DNA of 7,902 bases from CAYUKK01 sp964445305. Its GTDB lineage: Bacteria > Acidobacteriota > Aminicenantia > Aminicenantales > UBA8522. The stretch lies in contig CAYUKK010000206.1 of NCBI GenBank assembly GCA_964445305.1, positions 1 to 7,902 on the forward strand, given 5' to 3'. Below the pieces are notes generated by a model, which saw nothing but the letters and a program-made list of their open reading frames with translations, had not been told where the DNA came from and searched no databases. Below, piece after piece: positions 5,423 to 7,902 of this stretch; positions within the stretch are counted from its first letter, which is position 1; the number at the start of each line of letters is the position of its first letter. A program made the translations under genes and the position numbers.

Positions 5423-6502
5423 TCAGGAGTCTCCTTTTTCCTTGCAGGAGGCTTCAGGGAGTTCAACCGGCTTTTCCTCGGTGAGGAGCTCGAGCCGGCC
5501 AGAAAACTTTTCCAGCCTCTTGTCAGCCTCCTCGTAGCGGGTTCTGGCATTGGCCAGGTGAACTCCCAGCGTCTGGAAATCACTCCGGAAGCGGTCGAGG
5601 TCCCCGCGGAGCTGTGTCAGGGCCTGGAGAGTTGAGAGGGCCGATTTCTCAAGCCGCATGCCCTTGAGCCCGAGGACAATCACCTGAAGGTAAGCATAGA
5701 AAGAATTGGGTGAAACGGGAATGACCCGGCGGTCGAGGGCGTAGGTGAGGAGCGAACGGTCCTCCCCCAGGGCCTCATCCTTGAGGATGGTCTCGTAGTA
5801 AATGTTTTCGGCCGGGATGTACATGAGGGCAAAATCGTAGGTTCCCTCGTCGGGCAGGATGTACTTGGAGGCGACGTCATCGACATGCTTCTTGACGTCG
5901 GCGACGAACCGTCGCCGCAGGACCTCTTTCTCTCGGCTGTCCTCTGTCTGGACGTACTTGCGGAAGTTTTCCAGCGGAAACTTGGCGTCGACGGGAACGA
6001 TGTTGTTCCCGATACGGATGGCGGCATCGACTTTTTCCCCGCTCTTGAACCTGTGCTGCAAGACGTAGTGCGTCGGGGGAAGGATTTGGGCCAGCAGATC
6101 GCCCAGGAAATACTCGCCTAAGCCGCCGCGGAACTTGGGCGCGCGAAGCAAGTCGTCGAGGCTGGAAATGGTTTTCGCTTTCTCCAGGACTTCGCGGGTG
6201 ACGACCTCAACCTTCCCCAGATGGCTTTGAACATATCCCAGGCTCTGGCCGATGTCGCCGGTCGTTTTCTGGAACTGAACGGCCAGGCTCTGGAGTTGCT
6301 GGTTCAACTGCTGGGTGAGCTGGCCAATCTGTTGCTGCATCAGGGTCAGGGCGGCCAATGGCTGGTTTTCGGTTTGGAGCCTTTCCATGTCTTCAAGCTT
6401 GGTTCTTGTTTTTTTCAGGGATTGGGCAAGAAAGAAGAGGAAGAGGAAAAGGCCAAGGACAACGGCGGCCGAAAAAACGACCACCATCGTCATCATATCC
6501 AT
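5423..6502 (-). CDS. rmuC: RmuC-family DNA recombination protein
   Basis: A 359-residue protein with one N-terminal membrane segment (about 5-26), a Gln-rich coiled coil (30-115) and the RmuC PD-(D/E)XK-like nuclease core. Visible core residues are E130 in RGGLGEYFLGDLL, D159 in GEKVDAAIRI and D172xK174 in VPVDAKFPLENF. The family motifs GTYDFALMYIPAENIYYE and SPNSFYAYLQVI follow, then a second helical stretch (285-340). RmuC limits recombination at inverted repeats in E. coli; its exact biochemistry is not settled. The ATG at 6502 was chosen although the frame is open to 6847: the upstream part lacks RmuC character, and a perfect -10 lies 25 bases before this ATG, which has AAAGG just upstream. 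It is divergent from the plsY-like gene, with the palindromic region between. Confidence 0.9.
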   Translation of the reverse strand: MDMMTMVVVFSAAVVLGLFLFLFFLAQSLKKTRTKLEDMERLQTENQPLAALTLMQQQIGQLTQQLNQQLQSLAVQFQKTTGDIGQSLGYVQSHLGKVEVVTREVLEKAKTISSLDDLLRAPKFRGGLGEYFLGDLLAQILPPTHYVLQHRFKSGEKVDAAIRIGNNIVPVDAKFPLENFRKYVQTEDSREKEVLRRRFVADVKKHVDDVASKYILPDEGTYDFALMYIPAENIYYETILKDEALGEDRSLLTYALDRRVIPVSPNSFYAYLQVIVLGLKGMRLEKSALSTLQALTQLRGDLDRFRSDFQTLGVHLANARTRYEEADKRLEKFSGRLELLTEEKPVELPEASCKEKGDS

Positions 6503-6526
6503 CCGACCTTTATCCCTTGGAGCTCC

Positions 6527-6532
6527 ATTATA
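6527..6532 (-). promoter_or_regulatory. rmuC -10 element
   Basis: TATAAT on the minus strand, 25 bases from the rmuC ATG, gives a leader of about 18 bases. The -35 position holds TTGCAG (18-bp spacing) or TGCAGT (17), both poor. The location supports ATG 6502 as the translational start. Confidence 0.5.
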
Positions 6533-6779
6533 GAGAAAACGCCCCGCTGACTGCAAACCGCGGCCTTCTAAAATTCTCGTTGACAAATGAGTGAGGACGA
6601 TAATCAACAAGACCGACCACCCGGCGTGGCCAGGTCTGAACGCCAAACCGCCCAGCCGGTGGCCCTGTGGGCGAAGCGGCGTTGACCCCAAATTTGCCAA
6701 TATAGAATTATCATCAGGCGAAAGTGCTTCATCTTGTAACAAATTATCACGATAGCGAGCGCACCCGAGGGGTGGTGTG

Positions 6780-7000
6780 GTTCGGGGGCCGACCTTACCC
6801 GAGACGCTGACCGTTGTTCCCCTCCGGTCTGCTCGAAAGACGCCCACCTTTTCTCAGGCCCCCTTTGATTGTTCAAAGGGGGTTGGGGGATTTAATGGCT
6901 AAGAAAGAATTCCTGGGGGCGTCTTTCGCGGAGAGGGGTAGGGGTGGTTAATATATAAAAAACAAAGCTTTCGATAGCGTCTCGGAACGCCGACCCGAGC
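6780..7000. repeat. Long nested imperfect palindrome, MITE-like or structured RNA
   Basis: Successive arms pair around one centre near 6870. The inner hairpin CCCCCTTTGA/TCAAAGGGGG (6859-6868, 6873-6882) is perfect with a TTGT loop. Moving outward come CAGG/CCTG (6855-6858, 6912-6915), CGAAAGACGCCC/GGGCGTCTTTCG (6834-6845, 6917-6928) and CCCCTCCG/CGGA-GGGG with a GA bulge (6819-6826, 6929-6938). Then GACC/GGTT (6809-6812, 6946-6949), CCGAGACGCT/AGCGTCTCGG (6799-6808, 6976-6985) and TCGGGGGC/GCC-CCCGA (6782-6789, 6989-6998). About 56 base pairs nest in order. It carries no ORF and no target duplication that I can see. A MITE, a degraded palindromic element or a structured RNA are the alternatives. 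Confidence 0.65.
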
Positions 7001-7035
7001 GTTTGATGCCATGGGGAACAGGCGAGGGGTTGGGG

Positions 7036-7160
7036 TGAGAAAGCCCGTCGAAGCCTGAGCGGGCATGGTTTCTCGAGCGAAGCGAGAGAAGAGCGAAGGC
7101 TGAGTCGGAGCGAGTTTCCTCGCTGGGGAAACGAGCGTGCTTCGGAATCCCAACTCCGAG
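7036..7160. other. Run of hairpins with two mutually exclusive stems
   Basis: Hairpin 1 is GAGAAAGCCCG (7036-7046) pairing with CGGGC (7059-7063) and TTTCTC (7068-7073) across a four-base bulge, 11 bp in all. At 7108-7131 two perfect 6-bp hairpins compete: AGCGAG/CTCGCT (7108-7113, 7118-7123, loop TTTC) or GTTTCC/GGAAAC (7113-7118, 7126-7131). TCGGA/TCCGA follows (7142-7146, 7155-7159). It could be part of a long plsY leader, a separate small RNA, or repeat debris; the strand is not decided. I recognise no RNA family. Confidence 0.35.
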
Positions 7161-7186
7161 CCTGGCCGGGGGTGAACCACGACAGG

Positions 7187-7250
7187 ACCCGTCGGGTGCT
7201 TTTATCGGCAATTTCTGGGATAGCCAGAGATATTGACCTTCGACCGATAA
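7187..7250 (+). repeat. Structured repeat, copy B, ending 10 bases before the plsY-like ATG
   Basis: ACCCGTCGGGT, then CTTTTATCGGCAA, then TCTGG/CCAGA (7214-7218, 7224-7228) reproduce copy A's two-hairpin layout. The second stem is changed on both sides relative to copy A. Here an extra perfect 7-bp pairing, TTATCGG (7202-7208) with CCGATAA (7244-7250), encloses that hairpin; copy A lacks this closing arm. Its place suggests a role in the leader of the plsY-like gene, or simply insertion of a repeat upstream. Confidence 0.6.
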
Positions 7251-7260
7251 TTTTGGTTAA

Positions 7261-7878
7261 ATGTTCAAGCAGGGACTGAAAATGCTGATGATTGGGCTGG
7301 GGTGTGCGGGTAGTTATCTCATCGGGTCCATTCCCTTCTCTTACCTTATCGCTCGATATACCAAAGGGATTGACCTCCGCGTGGCCGGGGAAGGCAACGT
7401 CGGAGCGCGAAATGTGTGGCATGTCGTCGGCAAACGCTATGGTGCTCTGGCCGGGGCCCTGGACGTTTCCAAAGGGCTGGCGGCCCGTGGGATTGGAGCT
7501 TTCCTCGGGGTCGAATCGCCGGCTATCTGGGCGCTGGGCTTCGCCGTCGTCATCGGTCATGCCTTCCCCATCTTCCTCCGTGGCCGTGGCGGCAAAGGAG
7601 CGGCTGCCGCCATGGGCTTTCTACTTGGCCTGGCTCCGCTACCTATCGTTATTTCAGGAGGAGTCATGGGCCTGGCTTATCTTAATTTTCGCGATTTCCA
7701 CCTGGCCGTCGCCCCGGGCATGGCCCTTATTCCTGTGCTCTGGCGCTTCTGGCTCCATAAGAGCTGGCTTGAAGTTGGCATCCTCCTCGCCTTTCTCTTG
7801 TTTCTTGGCTTCAAGCGCCTTATCGACGAACCATATATGCGGAAGATCAAGGCGCAAACAGGCTGGTCCAAATCATGA
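7261..7878 (+). CDS. plsY: PlsY-family membrane protein, divergent (acyl-phosphate:glycerol-3-phosphate acyltransferase-like)
   Basis: The fold is clearly PlsY: GSYLIGSIPFSYLIARYTKGIDLR (17-40), a motif 1 region GEGNVGARNVWHVVG (43-57), LDVSKG (67-72), GHAFPIFLRGRGGKGAAAAMG (99-119) and further membrane helices to about 185. Canonical PlsY transfers an acyl group from acyl-phosphate to glycerol-3-phosphate, starting phospholipid synthesis. The expected residues are altered here: motif 1 GSGNxGATNVLR reads GEGNVGARNVWH, losing the Ser and Arg reported as essential. The C-terminal HxxNxxRLL motif reads LFLGFKRLI, losing His and Asn. It may be a paralogue with another role. The ATG at 7261 lacks a Shine-Dalgarno. 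The ATG at 7282 has AGGGA six bases upstream and fits the usual short N-terminus better. The next gene overlaps the stop by ATGA. Confidence 0.8.
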   Translation: MFKQGLKMLMIGLGCAGSYLIGSIPFSYLIARYTKGIDLRVAGEGNVGARNVWHVVGKRYGALAGALDVSKGLAARGIGAFLGVESPAIWALGFAVVIGHAFPIFLRGRGGKGAAAAMGFLLGLAPLPIVISGGVMGLAYLNFRDFHLAVAPGMALIPVLWRFWLHKSWLEVGILLAFLLFLGFKRLIDEPYMRKIKAQTGWSKS

Positions 7879-7902
7879 TCACCCTCGATAACGTCGTCTT
7901 TG
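7875..7902 (+). CDS. Start of a downstream gene, possibly an ABC ATPase (cut by window edge)
   Basis: ATG overlaps the plsY-like stop codon as ATGA, typical of translational coupling within an operon. Only nine codons are visible, MITLDNVVF, which resemble the first strand of ABC transporter ATP-binding subunits (M-I-x-L-x-N-V). No Walker motif is within reach, so the product is a guess from this N-terminus and the overlap. Confidence 0.4.

Larger units (their letters stand above)
6503..7260. other. Structured intergenic region between divergent rmuC and plsY-like genes
   Basis: No gene is supported here. Several minus-strand frames are open over the GC-rich part, one of them running far into the opposite strand of the plsY-like gene. 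They are mutually overlapping, have no family resemblance and read across hairpins, so I take them as chance. From left to right the region holds the rmuC promoter, about 240 bp of unremarkable sequence, the nested palindrome, the hairpin run and repeat copy B. It is the likeliest place in the window for an unrecognised non-coding RNA or a non-autonomous element. Confidence 0.6.

Noticed and set aside
6750..6775. Third copy of the A/B repeat (CGCACCCGAGGGGTGG)
   Set aside because: Only the first short stem is similar; the TTTATCGGCAA segment and the second hairpin are absent.
6503..6847. N-terminal extension of RmuC to 6847
   Set aside because: The extra 115 residues have no RmuC character, and the promoter -10 and a ribosome site lie directly before the ATG at 6502.
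6892..7560. Long minus-strand frame (222 codons) and two shorter frames over the intergenic hairpins
   Set aside because: The frames overlap one another and the antisense of the plsY-like gene, the composition is low-complexity Ser/Arg/Pro, and they cross the palindrome; GC-rich DNA with few stops explains them.

Overview
The window is chromosomal DNA from a bacterium of moderate to fairly high GC. The RmuC, the PlsY-family protein, the sigma70-type promoters (several with consensus TTGACA or TATAAT) and the Shine-Dalgarno sites all point to Bacteria. A bacterial archaemetzincin gene is uncommon but does not fix the phylum, and I cannot name the organism from sequence alone.

Layout. The left edge (1-124) is the 5' half of a leftward-reading cobalamin riboswitch with its own strong promoter; the gene it controls lies outside the window. 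A complete insertion sequence (142-2010, 17-bp perfect terminal inverted repeats) follows. It carries a small Cys-rich DUF6788-like ORF and a DDE transposase in the same frame, separated by one TAA codon. The IS sits between the riboswitch promoter and the promoter of an O-methyltransferase gene (2098-3129). That gene converges, one base apart, on an archaemetzincin-type metalloprotease gene with a signal peptide (3131-3748). A non-coding stretch with a structured repeat leads to a tRNA-Arg(CCG) gene (4106-4181). Next come a two-TM potassium channel with a C-terminal RCK/TrkA module (4373-5407) and, convergent to it, rmuC (5423-6502).

The 758-bp gene-free stretch between the divergent rmuC and plsY-like genes is the most structured part. 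It holds a roughly 220-bp nested imperfect palindrome (6780-7000), a run of hairpins (7036-7160) and a second copy of the repeat found in front of the tRNA. The window ends with a PlsY-family membrane protein whose usual catalytic motif residues are largely replaced, overlapping by ATGA the start of a gene that may encode an ABC ATPase.

The genes do not form one pathway. The strongest leads are the divergent PlsY homologue, the nested palindrome, the two-copy repeat with compensatory stem changes, the dyad shared by the IS and methyltransferase promoters, and the exported archaemetzincin. I found no CRISPR array, phage module or recognisable new defence system.
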